Notes: a model not told the origin generated them from the letters alone. A stretch of 64,000 bases of DNA from Homoserinimonas sp. OAct 916 (GCF_003260275.1 NZ_QJHB01000003.1:1-64000); one strand, 5' to 3'; positions 47,382-57,728 are shown, counted from the first letter of the stretch. Program-made: numbers and translations.

Positions 47382-48059
47382 ATGGCGCTGACCATACCGA
47401 CGCTGAGGGAGGGCTCTCTCACCCTTCGCCCCATTCGCGCCCGTGACGCCCGTGCGCTCGAGCGGGAACTGATTGATAATCGTTCCTGGTTACGCCCCTG
47501 GGAGGCCACCAACCCGCGCGGGGCGCTTGTCTTCGACGTGCGCGCGAGCATCCGGTCGTTGCTGAACAACGCCAAAGACGGCGGCGGGCTGCCCTTCATC
47601 ATCGAGTGCGATGGGGAGTTGGCCGGGCAGCTCAACGTGTCGTCGATCACGTACGGCTCGTTGTCTTCGGCTTCGATCGGCTATTGGGTGTCTCAGCGTT
47701 TCGCGGGCCGCGGATTGACTCCGGGTTCCGTGGCGCTGGCGACGGACCACTGTTTCCGTGAGCTGGGGCTGCACCGGATGGAGATCTGTATACGCCCGGA
47801 GAACCGGGCATCCCTGCGGGTGGTGGCGAAGTTGGGTTTCCGGTTTGAGGGGCTCAGACGGCGTTACATCCACATCGATGGTGACTGGCGCGACCACTTC
47901 TGTTTCGCGCTGGTGGCCGAGGAGCTGCCACAGGGCGTGCTGCACCGGTGGCGCAACGGTCAGGTGCCCCCCGGGCTGGGAGAGCCAGACGCTGCCGCAT
48001 GGGCTGCGGCTGAAACCCCCGGTCTTTCCGGAGATTCGACCGGACACACCGTGCCTTAA
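47382..48059 (+). CDS. GNAT-family (RimJ-like) N-acetyltransferase
   Basis: The 225-aa acetyltransferase has the RimJ/RimL pattern: LTLRPIRARDARALERELID at the N-terminus, GQLNVSSITYGSLSSASIGY, motif A GYWVSQRFAGRGLTPGSVAL, and motif B NRASLRVVAKLGFRFEGLRR. The substrate is presumably a protein N-terminus or small amine. Its placement between galU and the SepX-like gene is a conserved actinobacterial order. Confidence 0.9.
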   Translation: MALTIPTLREGSLTLRPIRARDARALERELIDNRSWLRPWEATNPRGALVFDVRASIRSLLNNAKDGGGLPFIIECDGELAGQLNVSSITYGSLSSASIGYWVSQRFAGRGLTPGSVALATDHCFRELGLHRMEICIRPENRASLRVVAKLGFRFEGLRRRYIHIDGDWRDHFCFALVAEELPQGVLHRWRNGQVPPGLGEPDAAAWAAAETPGLSGDSTGHTVP

Positions 48060-48098
48060 TCCCGGCTGGCCGGCCACCCGACTCGTACCGTTGAGTCC

Positions 48099-49046
48099 AT
48101 GGGTGCAGACGTGCTGGGCGGCGGGGTGATGTTTGCGATCGCCGCTGCCCTGTGGCTGGTCTACCTTGTGCCCACCTGGCTTCGCCGACGTGAATACTTG
48201 GCGACCGAACGAAACGCCGTGCGGCTGCAGCAGACCCTGCGGATTCTTGCCGAGACTGCCGAAGTGCCCCGGCAGGTAGAGGTCGAGGCCACGGCCAAGA
48301 CCGTGTCGGTGCAGAAGCAGCTCCTGCGCGAAGCCGAGTCGCAGGCCAAAGCGGAGTCTCGGGCCGCAGCAGAAGCGGTGAGCAGGTTGCGACGAGCGGA
48401 GTCGGCGAGGCGAATCCAAGCCGCCCGCCAATTGGGCAACACCACGTTTGGTCCCGCGGCGCAACGGCCGGCGCTCCGTCGCCGTCGCCTGCTGGTGACC
48501 GGTCTCATCGTTTTCTCACTGGCCGGACTGGCCGTGGGAGGCGTGCTGGCCACCACCGGACTGTGGGGAGTGCTCGTCGCCGCAGCGGCCACCACGATTA
48601 TTGGCTTGGCGGCGCAAGTGCGTCTGGCCCGCAAGCCCACGACTGGTCCCGAGCCCGTCGCAACGATCCATAAGCATTCTGATGACGTGTTCGACCGTGC
48701 AGAGTTCGCCGATCCCGTCATCGAGCGCCCGGTCGTTCCGTGGACCCCGGTGCCGTTGCCCCAGCCGCTGCACCTGACCCGCGGCACCCTTGCCGCCGAA
48801 GCCATGGCCTCACGTGTTGCCGGTGCAGAGCTGGAGCAGGCCGCGAAGAAGGCCGAAGTGGAACGACGGGCCTCCGAACTGCAGCCGAAGCCCCCACGAA
48901 TTCCGGTCGCGGCCCCAGAGTCAGTGATCCCGACTCCGGCCGAGAGCCGACCCGCGAGCAGATTCGCTCGCATGGGAATCGTCGACGGCGACGGGTCGCG
49001 TGCACTCGACCTGGATGCCGTGCTGTCCAGGCGTCGCGCCGGCTGA
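48099..49046 (+). CDS. SepX/GlpR-type divisome membrane protein
   Basis: The 315-aa protein starts with a TM segment (about 8-26) ending YLVPTWLRRREYLATERNAVRLQQTLRILAE (first 20 residues as motif), a charged coiled-coil (60-130), two further TM helices (about 133-180) and a Pro/Ala-rich C-terminus with RASRFARMGIVDGDGS-like and ALDLDAVLSRRR endings. This matches SepX/GlpR, a Streptomyces and corynebacterial divisome factor that binds Glp. Leaderless TACCGT lies 7 nt before ATG 48099. The synteny galU-GNAT-sepX supports the call. Confidence 0.78.
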   Translation: MGADVLGGGVMFAIAAALWLVYLVPTWLRRREYLATERNAVRLQQTLRILAETAEVPRQVEVEATAKTVSVQKQLLREAESQAKAESRAAAEAVSRLRRAESARRIQAARQLGNTTFGPAAQRPALRRRRLLVTGLIVFSLAGLAVGGVLATTGLWGVLVAAAATTIIGLAAQVRLARKPTTGPEPVATIHKHSDDVFDRAEFADPVIERPVVPWTPVPLPQPLHLTRGTLAAEAMASRVAGAELEQAAKKAEVERRASELQPKPPRIPVAAPESVIPTPAESRPASRFARMGIVDGDGSRALDLDAVLSRRRAG

Positions 49047-49092
49047 CCTGCCGCTGGCCACACACTCGATCAGGCTCTGATCGGCTTTCTGA

Positions 49093-49575
49093 TCAGCCCG
49101 CCGGCATCGGAAACGGAGCACACCAAGATGTGTCGGGCGGATCGTTGGGGTCCAGCTTCTTCGAACTACGCGGCTCGGACCAGTTGTAGTAGACGTCGTT
49201 GCTCGCGCTTCTCACGGTGATGACGAAGCATTTGTCGCCGAGCGCGACTTTGACGTCGTCGACCGTGGGGGCGGTGGCGCCGGCCGCCGGGGCTTTCAGG
49301 AAGCCGCCGCTGATGAGCCCGCTGACACTCTGGTACTCCCCGGTTGCGTTCAGGGATACGGTCTGGGCCGTCTTCACATCGTTGAGGGCAGTGACCGCGG
49401 TGAAGTCGGCATCGGAGTTCGCGGTGGTGCGGATGCCGATCGACGTGACCACCCAGAATGCGATGGCGATGACTGCGGCGACGCCGACCACCCGAATCAG
49501 GATCGACAGCACAGGGACACTGTCTGGATTCCGGCGGGCGCGGCGCTTCTTCTCGGGTTCGGAAGAGTGAGCCAT
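49093..49575 (-). CDS. Single-pass membrane protein of unknown function
   Basis: The 160-aa protein has a basic N-terminus (KKRRARRNP), one TM segment (about 23-47) and an extracytoplasmic domain (48-160) with cysteines in DKCFVITVR and DTSWCAPF that could form a disulfide. The layout resembles minor pseudopilins, but no prepilin peptidase site is visible. Leaderless TAGGAT lies 7 nt before ATG 49575. No family recognised. Confidence 0.7.
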   Translation of the reverse strand: MAHSSEPEKKRRARRNPDSVPVLSILIRVVGVAAVIAIAFWVVTSIGIRTTANSDADFTAVTALNDVKTAQTVSLNATGEYQSVSGLISGGFLKAPAAGATAPTVDDVKVALGDKCFVITVRSASNDVYYNWSEPRSSKKLDPNDPPDTSWCAPFPMPAG

Positions 49576-49686
49576 GCCTGTAATCCTAAGACCCGCACCT
49601 CGTCGTTGACGTCCGATGTGAGCCGTTCGGTGGCGGGGTGTGCACGTGCGATGCCTCCTGAGGTGATATTGTGGCTAGGCAGTCTG

Positions 49687-49762
49687 GGGCTATGGCGCAG
49701 TTGGTAGCGCGCTTCGTTCGCATCGAAGAGGTCAGGAGTTCGAATCTCCTTAGCTCCACCAG
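49687..49762 (+). tRNA. tRNA-Ala (anticodon CGC)
   Basis: Acceptor GGGGCTA/TAGCTCC, D-arm GCGC/GCGC, anticodon stem CTTCG/CGAAG with loop TTCGCAT giving CGC, T-arm AGGAG-TTCGAAT-CTCCT, and an encoded CCA at 49760-49762. Reads GCG codons. Confidence 0.97.
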
Positions 49763-50053
49763 TTCTCACACCGGGCCTTGGCCGATCTCGCCAGGTCATT
49801 CCTTCTCGTCGGTGGCTCAGAGTCGTCCGGCTGCTCCCGCTTGTCGGCGATTTTGTGAGCTGTTGACCGCCGATCTTTCCAGAAGCGACTGAGCGCTCGT
49901 TTGGGTCGGTGACGGCGCAAAGCAGTCGGGTGAGCGGCTCACTTCCCGCCGGGCCTGGGATCGCCCCACGAACAGGGGGCGTTGAGGGTGAATTCGAGGG
50001 TGAAAAACAGAGAAATCCTCAACCGGTGCGAGCCCATCTCCTAGCGTGGGCTG
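49763..50053. other. Gap upstream of the giant surface protein
   Basis: 291 bp without a supported gene. Near its right end TAGCGT (50042-50047) sits 6 nt before the ATG at 50054, a probable leaderless -10. No terminator was evident after tRNA-Ala. Confidence 0.5.
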
Positions 50054-53000
50054 ATGGGGGAGCCGATTGCGGCGTTAGACCCCCGCCCAGAATCAAATCC
50101 GGCGAACGAGCAGGGGGATTCTGAGAATCCCGAATCATCTGTCGTTTCACTTTCCCTTGGAGATAGTCCCTTGTCGCGTGCCTCCGCCCGTGTTTTCCTG
50201 TCTGCCCCTTTGAAGAAGAACTCTCGCACCCGCACCGTCTGGCGTGCCGCGTGGGCGATGGTTCTCTCTGTCGCCCTTGCCGGGCCAATGGCCGGTTCCT
50301 TCGCCAACGTGGCGTTCGCCGCTGAGGGCGCCCCGGAGTATCTCACCGTCGAGAAGCACGTCGACAACCATGAACTCGCGCCTGGGGAACCGTTCACCTA
50401 CGAGATAGACGTGCGCTGCTCCGAACAGTCCTGTATCGCAGCGAACCTCACCGATGCGCTGCCGCCGCAACTCGCCGGCTATGCGATTCAAAGTGTGGAC
50501 ATGGTGCCGGGCGATTCTGTTGTTCCCCGCAACGTGAGGTGGATCGTCGGCGGTGAGACCAGCGCGAACCACCCCGCGATCGCGACGGCAGACACCGTGC
50601 TGAGTGTCGACTTCACCGGTGTCACGTCCGCCCCGACCGGGGTGGGCATGCAGAGCGGCCAGAACCTCACAGTGTCGATCACCCTGCAGGTTCCAGACAC
50701 TGTCGAGCCTGGCTCGATCGAGATCACGAACACCGCCACAACCTCAGCAACCAACTCCGCCCCCGACTCGTCGAGCGCTGTCATCACCGTGACCAACCCG
50801 ATCCTGATCGGCGTCGGCGCCACCAAGAACTGGTCGCCAAGCACACAATCGTTTGATGAGGGTGCGGCATCGACAATCGGCTTACAGGTCACGAACACAT
50901 CAAACGTGCCAGTGAAGACGCTCGTGCTGCAGGAGCCGAAGGCCGCCGAAAACGGCGACACTCAGCTGGATGCCAGCAACCCCTTCACGATCACCGATTT
51001 CGCCGGCTTCGCGAACGCCACTTTGCCTGCCGGTGCCGAATCTGTGCAGGTTGACCACTTTCTGAAGCAGGCCGACGGCACCTGGGAGTGGGTGGAAGGT
51101 ACCCCTGACACCGCTTTGGAGTTCCCTTCAGGTATTGACCCGGCCACCGGCGGTATTCGCATCACCTACGCCGGTGAGGCAATTGCCCCCGGCGCCGCCG
51201 GCTCGGTCGACCTCGGCCTCGCGTTGCGTGCCCGGCACCGCAACACCGATGCAGACCTTTCCCTAGGCACACACGAAGTGAAAAACATTGTCCAAGGAAC
51301 CGCAGTGCCTGGCGACGACCGCGACCCGGTTTCCGAAATCGCGACCGCCGACTACAAGGTCACGCCGGTCGCCATCGACACGTCGATCACCAAGAACATC
51401 GCACCCGACCGAATCTCTGCCGGAGAAAGCTCCATTGCGTCGATCACCGCCACCAATGAGTCTGCGGGCGGGGTCAAAGAACTCACCATCTCCGACCTCG
51501 GGTACTTCACCGAGGAGATCACCTTCGGCGGATTCACGGCAGCCCCGAGTTGGCCCACAGGTGCGACCGGTGCGGTCGTGACCTACCACGCCCTCGACGG
51601 CACTCCCTCAGGGACAGTCACCTTCGCAGAGAACGAGGTTCCCGCTGCTCCTGGAACCAAGATCTCCGGTTTCGAGATTGTCTACACGGCAGCAGTTGGC
51701 CACATTTCGTCGGCATCCAGCTCGACGGTCACATTCACGATCGACACCACCGAAGCTGCGGTGCTCGCACCCGCGACCTCACTGGTCACCACGAACACCG
51801 CAACATCGAAAGTGACCGCATCCAACGACCAGACCGCAACGGCCACTGACTCAGATGTGCTCACCCTGTTGCAGCCCGCGATCGCTGTGACCCTCACCAA
51901 GTCGGTGCGTCCGTCAATTCCCGTTCAAGCCGGTGACCCGGTGATCTCCAAGCTCGAGGCCAAGCTGACCACCAGCTCGGACTATGTCACCACGACCCAG
52001 ATCGTGGTGGAGGACTCCTTGGTCAACCCGGAGTCGACCAGCGAGTTCTGGAATGCGTTCAACCTGTCCGCCGTCGCACCGACTCAGGTGCCGGCCCAAA
52101 CGGCACTCACCATCCAGGTGCAGAGCTCGGACGGTTCCTGGCAGACACTTGAGGTGTTCCCCTCAACGCCCGCAGCATTCATCGCACAGATGACGAAGAC
52201 AGAGATTGAGGCCGCGCTCCCATCTGGAGTCAACATCACCGACCTGACCGGCATCAGATTCACCTTCGACAACGCGGCTGGTTTCTCTGCCGACACCAAT
52301 GTCACACCGTATGTCGTGTCCGAGGCGCGTGGTGCACTGCGCGCCGGAGGAGGGGTGACTGCAGTCGCAGCAGTGAACCCGATGCCGGTCGAATACACGA
52401 ACACGGCCACCACCACCGGAACCGGCGCCACCGATATCGGTACGCCGCTCGAAGACACTGACACCGACACCGGCACGGCGCAGATCATCGCCTACCCAGG
52501 TGGCCCTGGGGGACCCGGCACCGCGAACATCGAGAAGAGCTGGGACAAGAACTCTGTGTCGGCACAGTCGGGTGAGCGGGCTTCGACGACGCTCGACTGG
52601 CGCGTCGGCCGGGGCTTCGAGACGGTGACAATCGCAGACCCGAGCACAGACCCGATCAACCCTCCTGACCCGGCAAACTCCGTGTTCGCGGCGTTCGATC
52701 TGGTGGGAGTGAACGCGATCGCGGCCTCCAACACCGAGTTCAGCAACGGTTGGTTCCTCAAGTACGACACCATCACGGCGGTCGAGCTCTGGAGCACCAG
52801 CGCTGGCGCCTGGCAGGCAGCCGCAACAACCCCGCACAACGGATGGGTTCACAATGGGGCATTTGCCGGCTACAACTTGACCGAGGCGGAGCGCGCCGAC
52901 ACCACAGGTGTACGCCTCGTGCTCGCAGAGAACTCCGATGCACGCCACGCTGCTGCTGAGATCGGCTCCGCCTTCGACCCCTACGCTCCTGCCCCGGGAA

Positions 53001-56000
53001 CCGGAGTGGCCGCGAGTAGCGCTGACCGACAGTTCACCCTGTCGTGGCAGATTCGCAACATTCAACGACCTGCCACGCCCGACGTCGCGTTCGTGACCAG
53101 CACGGCGGTCTATAACTCGGCCGATGCGGGTGTCGTCGACAACACGGTGTCCATCGATGCGAAACCGAGTACCGGGGATTCCGTCCGCGATACCGCGAAT
53201 GACACGATCTTCATCATCGACCCACCCACGGGCGTCTCGGTGACCAAGACGGTCACACCCACCACGCCAATCTTCGTGCCGTTCGCCGGCACTGATGCCG
53301 AGGACTACCCGAACGCGACGTTCACCCTGACCGCGAAGAACGACTCCATCGCGGCGGCCTCATACGTGCGGGTCACCGATCCTGCGACGTGTGAAGACAC
53401 CGTGCCCGTCGAGCAGTGCCAGACCCCGGGCACGGCCACTGGCGCGGTCCAGAACCCGTTCAGCGCTGTCGTCGACAATAATGTTTCGACCGTCGCCGGG
53501 TTCGGCAGCCCGTTCCAGCAGTTCGACCTGAAGAACGTCACTATCGCCGCGAGCATTTCGAACCAGGTTGACCTTTCTGCATCAACTGTGTGGTTGCTGC
53601 GATACAGCGGGGGAGAATTCTCCGAACAAGAATCGACCGCCACCGCCGTCAACGCGATGAGCGCAGCCGATCTCGCCACCGTTGTCGGAATCAGTGTCAC
53701 CTTCCAGGGCGCCGACCCGGCGACAACTGCCGGAACGATCACCCAGGCGAACAATCTGACGGTCGTGCTCGACACACAACTGCGCAAGACGCTTCGCTCT
53801 ACTGGCGCGCCGCAGGTTCTGGCCGCCGGAAAGTCCGTCGATGTGCTGAACCGTGTGTTCGCCCAATCGTACGATCCGGTCTTGTTCCCCGGACCCGACG
53901 GTCAGACGAACGGCGCACGCGCGAATGCGACCGCGCGGCTCACCGGCGGCGACCTCAACGTCGGCCCCAGCAAATCGGTCACACCGACCTCTCTCACCGA
54001 ACCGACTCGCGGCACCGAAATCACGGTGACCCTGGGCGCCAACCAGGGGGTGGCACCAGTGAGCACTCTGGCTCCCGCCGAGGTTCGGCTGCAGGACGAC
54101 AGCGTCTCCTCTCCGGAGTTCTGGAACCAGTTCGACTTCACTGGGCTCGGTACGATCGTGGCGCCGGCAGGGGCCGACCGGGTACAAGTTGACGTGTTCG
54201 GGCCGTTCGGCACCGACGACGTACTGGAATGGGCGACGGGATCTCCGGCCGCGGTTGCTGACGCCGAGGTGTCGATCGACGCGAGCGAATACTCCGATGT
54301 GCAGGGAATCCGATTCACCTTCACGAGATCTGACGGCGGCTACTTCTCCGATTCGTTGCCTGCACCGACCTGGTCGAGCACTGCCCGGTTCACCGTGCAA
54401 CTGCGCGATGTCTACCGCGAATCGAACGAGGCTGTCGTTCTCGCCGGCTCCGTCGACAACACGGTTGTGGTTCAGAGCCTGCGCAAGGACGGCGAAGAAT
54501 CTGAGGAACGTGCGGCCACGGCCCGCGTGAACCTCAGCCCGGGTACGTTCCAACTGCAGGTGAACAAGCTCACCAACAACGGCAACCGGGTCGCGAACGT
54601 CGGAGACCTGGTGCCCTGGGATCTCACCTTCCGAAACAACGGAACCGGGTTCCTCACCATTGCCGAGTTACGGGACTTTCTCCCAGCAGAGTTGCTCTAC
54701 ACGGGGGTTGAACCGGTCTACAGTGGCCCGGCCGGTGGTCTCTCCACCGACGTGACGCTGGTCCAGGACGGCCAGAAGCTTGTGTTCACCTGGCCGGAGG
54801 AGGGCCGACGGATGGCTCCTGGAGAATCCTTCTCCATCAGAGTCGCGCTGGAACTCCAGCCGGGGCTGGCCTCGGGTGGTCACGCCGTCAACGAGATGAC
54901 GGTCACCACCGACCAGGTGTTGCAGTCGTGCTCGAACACGGTGCCGACCGGCGCCACCACCGACGCGTGGACGAACGACAAGACCACCTGTGGCACAACC
55001 GATTATGTTGCCCCGAAGAGCGGCCCGAACCTGTTCACCGTCAAGGGAGTGAGCGGCTCATTGCCCGGTGCCTACAACCCGGGCAATGCCAACCAGACGT
55101 GCGCCGCGACCCTGAGCGCAACCGACGGGGACTACTTCCGCGCCCCCTGCGTGGCACACAGCAAGATCGGTGGGACCGACGATTGGGTTCTGCGGGCGAT
55201 CAATGCTGGAACCGTCACGGTCGACAGCGTGACAATCTTCGACCAGCTCCCTGTTGCCGGCGACCAGTTCTTGATCTCCGGTGCAGATCGCAGCTCGGCC
55301 TACCGTCCGCAGATGATCGCGGGCACCCTCAAGGTCACGGCGCCCTCGGGGACCAACTCCACGATCGAGGTTGCCACATCAAGCGGCGTCTGCGCCGGAA
55401 CCTGGGGCAACCTGCTCAACCACGAGCCATGTGCCCAGAACGGCGAGAACTGGGCTCCGGTCGACTCGTCGACCGACTGGTCGGCAGTATCCGGCTTGCG
55501 CGTTACCCTGGACTTCAGCGAAACAGCTGCGCGAGTGTTGGCGGCCGGTGAGTTCGTCGATGTCACCTTCAGCACCATCAATGTGCCCGCATCGGAAGCA
55601 GATCCCACGGGCGCGCCGTCAGCTGTTCCCGGCACCGATTCGCTCGCCTGGAACCAGTTCGGGGCGAAGTATCAGCACACGGGCCGCACGGAGGCCAGCA
55701 AGTTGTCACCTGGCCGAGTGGGCGTGCATCTGCTGTTCGGTGCTATCGAGATCGTGAAGGACGTCTCCGGGCCAGCTGCCGGCTACGCGCCGGATGAGTT
55801 CCTGGCCGATGTGCAGTGCAGCATTGAAGACGTCGATCTGGACATGAGTTCGTTCGAAACGATCACGCTGTCGAGCGAGAATGAGTTCACACAGCGCATC
55901 GATGGAATCCCCTTTGGAGCATCGTGCACGGTCACCGAGCAGGGCGAGGTCGGCGAGTTCGGCGAGACTTCGCGTACCGGAACCCCGGTGACGCTGCTGG

Positions 56001-57631
56001 TCAACAACGTGACCACGGCTGATGATGCCGTTCCGGCCGGGCAAATCGCCACGATCGGCAACGTCTACGAGTTCTCTGGCCTGTCGGTCACGAAACTCGT
56101 TGAGACTGAAGCCGATCTGGGCGAGTTCGGCCCGTTTAACTTCACGTTGAGCTGCGAGTCCTCCCTGGGCTCGCCGGTCACGTTCGATGAGAACGGATCG
56201 ACACTCCTCGAGTTCGCGCTCGCCGGCGGTGACACGTTCACCGCGCCGGAGAACACGATCCCCGTGGGCTCCACCTGTTCGCTGGCCGAGGTGGGAACAT
56301 CCGCCGCCGATGACATCGTCATCGTCGGCACAGATGTGACCGACGGCGGCGACGGCAGCGCGACGATCGGGGTGGGCGCCGTGCACGCCGAGGTGACCGT
56401 CACGAACGGCTATGACTCGGGCATCCTCACCGTGACCAAGGTTGTCGACGGTGACGGCGCGCAGCTGTACGGCGCCGGACCGTTCGAGTTCAACGTGCTG
56501 TGCACCTACCAGGGCCAGAAGTTGCTCTCGGCGACATTCGAGCTGGACGCGAATTCATCGCGCACGTTCGGCACCTTCCCGGCGGGCACATCATGTGCCG
56601 TTGAAGAGACGGCCACCGGGGGCGCCAACCTCACAGTGCTCGACCCGGCTGATGGCATCGTCGTCATCCCTTCAACGGCCGAGGGCGACGATTCGGTTGC
56701 TGAGGTTGCGATGACCGCCACGAACACCTTCCAGCTGGGCTCGCTGCAGCTGGAGAAGGTTGTTGACGGCGCCGGCGCCAAACTCTACGGAGCCGGACCG
56801 TTCACCGCCGATGTGAGTTGCACCTGGGAGAAGGACGGCGAGACGCTGGCGATCCCACTCGCGAACGACGGGATGGTGCAATTGTCTGAGGCGAACGATT
56901 ACACCAGTGTGATCGGCAACCTCATCGTCGGTGCGACGTGCGCTGTCGAGGAGACGGCCACCGGTGGGGCGACCCACAGCGCGCTCAGCCCGGCAGACGG
57001 GGTCGTCACGATCACCGACTCGATTGAAGCGCCTGTGACCGTCACCCTGACAAACACGTTCGATGTCACAGCACTTCAGGTGACCAAGGTGGTCGAGGGC
57101 AACCTCGCGGCCGAGGGCGCTGACGGTCCGTTCACGGTTTCGCTGCAGTGCACCTGGCCTGTTGACGGAGTCGATGAGCCGGTCGCCATTCCCGGTGGCG
57201 CAGAGCGCCTGCTGCAAGCGCCCGACACCCTGGTCGTCAGCTACGACGACCTGCCGGTCGGTGCCACGTGCGACCTGACGGAGACCGAGACCCAGGGCGC
57301 CGACGGCACCTCGATCACGGTTCAAGTCGCCGGATCAGACACTGTCAAGACCGAGGGGGTGACCGCCACCATCGAGCTTGCGGGCACGGGGGATGCGGAG
57401 AACGCCCAGGCCACGATCACCAACACGTTCGACGCCGACCTCTCCGATGACGGAGATGAGGGCCCACCCGGTGACGGAGGTGATGGCCCTCTCGGTGACG
57501 GGATCGCCACAACCGGCGCGAACATCGGGCTGCTGCCGCTGATCTCGGGAATCCTCATTCTGGGCGGTGGACTGATTGTGGGCGCGATGTACCTGATCCG
57601 TCGCAGGCGCGAGCAGGTCGGTCAGAACTGA
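50054..57631 (+). CDS. Giant cell-surface protein with DUF5979 repeats and sortase-like tail
   Basis: The 2525-aa protein has a 50-residue extended leader, a signal peptide (cleavage likely after AFA at about residue 90), a large central region of six to seven diverged ~200-residue beta-rich repeats (each with a VTKTVTP/ITKNIAP-type start and an FWNxFxL and GIRFTF signature), and five C-terminal DUF5979 domains (about 1898-2470) that start with VTKVVDG-type strands and carry paired cysteines. The tail has an Asp/Gly linker, IATTG at 2484-2488, a hydrophobic helix and RRRREQ. IATTG resembles the LAxTG signal of class E sortases, so wall anchoring is likely. Probable adhesin or S-layer-like stalk. 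Confidence 0.85.
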   Translation: MGEPIAALDPRPESNPANEQGDSENPESSVVSLSLGDSPLSRASARVFLSAPLKKNSRTRTVWRAAWAMVLSVALAGPMAGSFANVAFAAEGAPEYLTVEKHVDNHELAPGEPFTYEIDVRCSEQSCIAANLTDALPPQLAGYAIQSVDMVPGDSVVPRNVRWIVGGETSANHPAIATADTVLSVDFTGVTSAPTGVGMQSGQNLTVSITLQVPDTVEPGSIEITNTATTSATNSAPDSSSAVITVTNPILIGVGATKNWSPSTQSFDEGAASTIGLQVTNTSNVPVKTLVLQEPKAAENGDTQLDASNPFTITDFAGFANATLPAGAESVQVDHFLKQADGTWEWVEGTPDTALEFPSGIDPATGGIRITYAGEAIAPGAAGSVDLGLALRARHRNTDADLSLGTHEVKNIVQGTAVPGDDRDPVSEIATADYKVTPVAIDTSITKNIAPDRISAGESSIASITATNESAGGVKELTISDLGYFTEEITFGGFTAAPSWPTGATGAVVTYHALDGTPSGTVTFAENEVPAAPGTKISGFEIVYTAAVGHISSASSSTVTFTIDTTEAAVLAPATSLVTTNTATSKVTASNDQTATATDSDVLTLLQPAIAVTLTKSVRPSIPVQAGDPVISKLEAKLTTSSDYVTTTQIVVEDSLVNPESTSEFWNAFNLSAVAPTQVPAQTALTIQVQSSDGSWQTLEVFPSTPAAFIAQMTKTEIEAALPSGVNITDLTGIRFTFDNAAGFSADTNVTPYVVSEARGALRAGGGVTAVAAVNPMPVEYTNTATTTGTGATDIGTPLEDTDTDTGTAQIIAYPGGPGGPGTANIEKSWDKNSVSAQSGERASTTLDWRVGRGFETVTIADPSTDPINPPDPANSVFAAFDLVGVNAIAASNTEFSNGWFLKYDTITAVELWSTSAGAWQAAATTPHNGWVHNGAFAGYNLTEAERADTTGVRLVLAENSDARHAAAEIGSAFDPYAPAPGTGVAASSADRQFTLSWQIRNIQRPATPDVAFVTSTAVYNSADAGVVDNTVSIDAKPSTGDSVRDTANDTIFIIDPPTGVSVTKTVTPTTPIFVPFAGTDAEDYPNATFTLTAKNDSIAAASYVRVTDPATCEDTVPVEQCQTPGTATGAVQNPFSAVVDNNVSTVAGFGSPFQQFDLKNVTIAASISNQVDLSASTVWLLRYSGGEFSEQESTATAVNAMSAADLATVVGISVTFQGADPATTAGTITQANNLTVVLDTQLRKTLRSTGAPQVLAAGKSVDVLNRVFAQSYDPVLFPGPDGQTNGARANATARLTGGDLNVGPSKSVTPTSLTEPTRGTEITVTLGANQGVAPVSTLAPAEVRLQDDSVSSPEFWNQFDFTGLGTIVAPAGADRVQVDVFGPFGTDDVLEWATGSPAAVADAEVSIDASEYSDVQGIRFTFTRSDGGYFSDSLPAPTWSSTARFTVQLRDVYRESNEAVVLAGSVDNTVVVQSLRKDGEESEERAATARVNLSPGTFQLQVNKLTNNGNRVANVGDLVPWDLTFRNNGTGFLTIAELRDFLPAELLYTGVEPVYSGPAGGLSTDVTLVQDGQKLVFTWPEEGRRMAPGESFSIRVALELQPGLASGGHAVNEMTVTTDQVLQSCSNTVPTGATTDAWTNDKTTCGTTDYVAPKSGPNLFTVKGVSGSLPGAYNPGNANQTCAATLSATDGDYFRAPCVAHSKIGGTDDWVLRAINAGTVTVDSVTIFDQLPVAGDQFLISGADRSSAYRPQMIAGTLKVTAPSGTNSTIEVATSSGVCAGTWGNLLNHEPCAQNGENWAPVDSSTDWSAVSGLRVTLDFSETAARVLAAGEFVDVTFSTINVPASEADPTGAPSAVPGTDSLAWNQFGAKYQHTGRTEASKLSPGRVGVHLLFGAIEIVKDVSGPAAGYAPDEFLADVQCSIEDVDLDMSSFETITLSSENEFTQRIDGIPFGASCTVTEQGEVGEFGETSRTGTPVTLLVNNVTTADDAVPAGQIATIGNVYEFSGLSVTKLVETEADLGEFGPFNFTLSCESSLGSPVTFDENGSTLLEFALAGGDTFTAPENTIPVGSTCSLAEVGTSAADDIVIVGTDVTDGGDGSATIGVGAVHAEVTVTNGYDSGILTVTKVVDGDGAQLYGAGPFEFNVLCTYQGQKLLSATFELDANSSRTFGTFPAGTSCAVEETATGGANLTVLDPADGIVVIPSTAEGDDSVAEVAMTATNTFQLGSLQLEKVVDGAGAKLYGAGPFTADVSCTWEKDGETLAIPLANDGMVQLSEANDYTSVIGNLIVGATCAVEETATGGATHSALSPADGVVTITDSIEAPVTVTLTNTFDVTALQVTKVVEGNLAAEGADGPFTVSLQCTWPVDGVDEPVAIPGGAERLLQAPDTLVVSYDDLPVGATCDLTETETQGADGTSITVQVAGSDTVKTEGVTATIELAGTGDAENAQATITNTFDADLSDDGDEGPPGDGGDGPLGDGIATTGANIGLLPLISGILILGGGLIVGAMYLIRRRREQVGQN

Positions 57632-57639
57632 TCCCCGCG

Positions 57640-57668
57640 GTGCGGAAGCCCGGGCCGGGCTTCCGCAC
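57640..57668 (+). terminator. Terminator after the giant surface protein gene
   Basis: A perfect 12-bp stem (57640-57651 with 57657-57668, arms GTGCGGAAGCCC) and a 5-nt loop, 8 bp after the stop codon. No U-tract, but very stable. Confidence 0.75.
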
Positions 57669-57728
57669 GCCTGTGGGCGACCCCCAGCCGAAGACCCGTA
57701 TGATGGCCTCATCAAATGGGAGGTGTGC

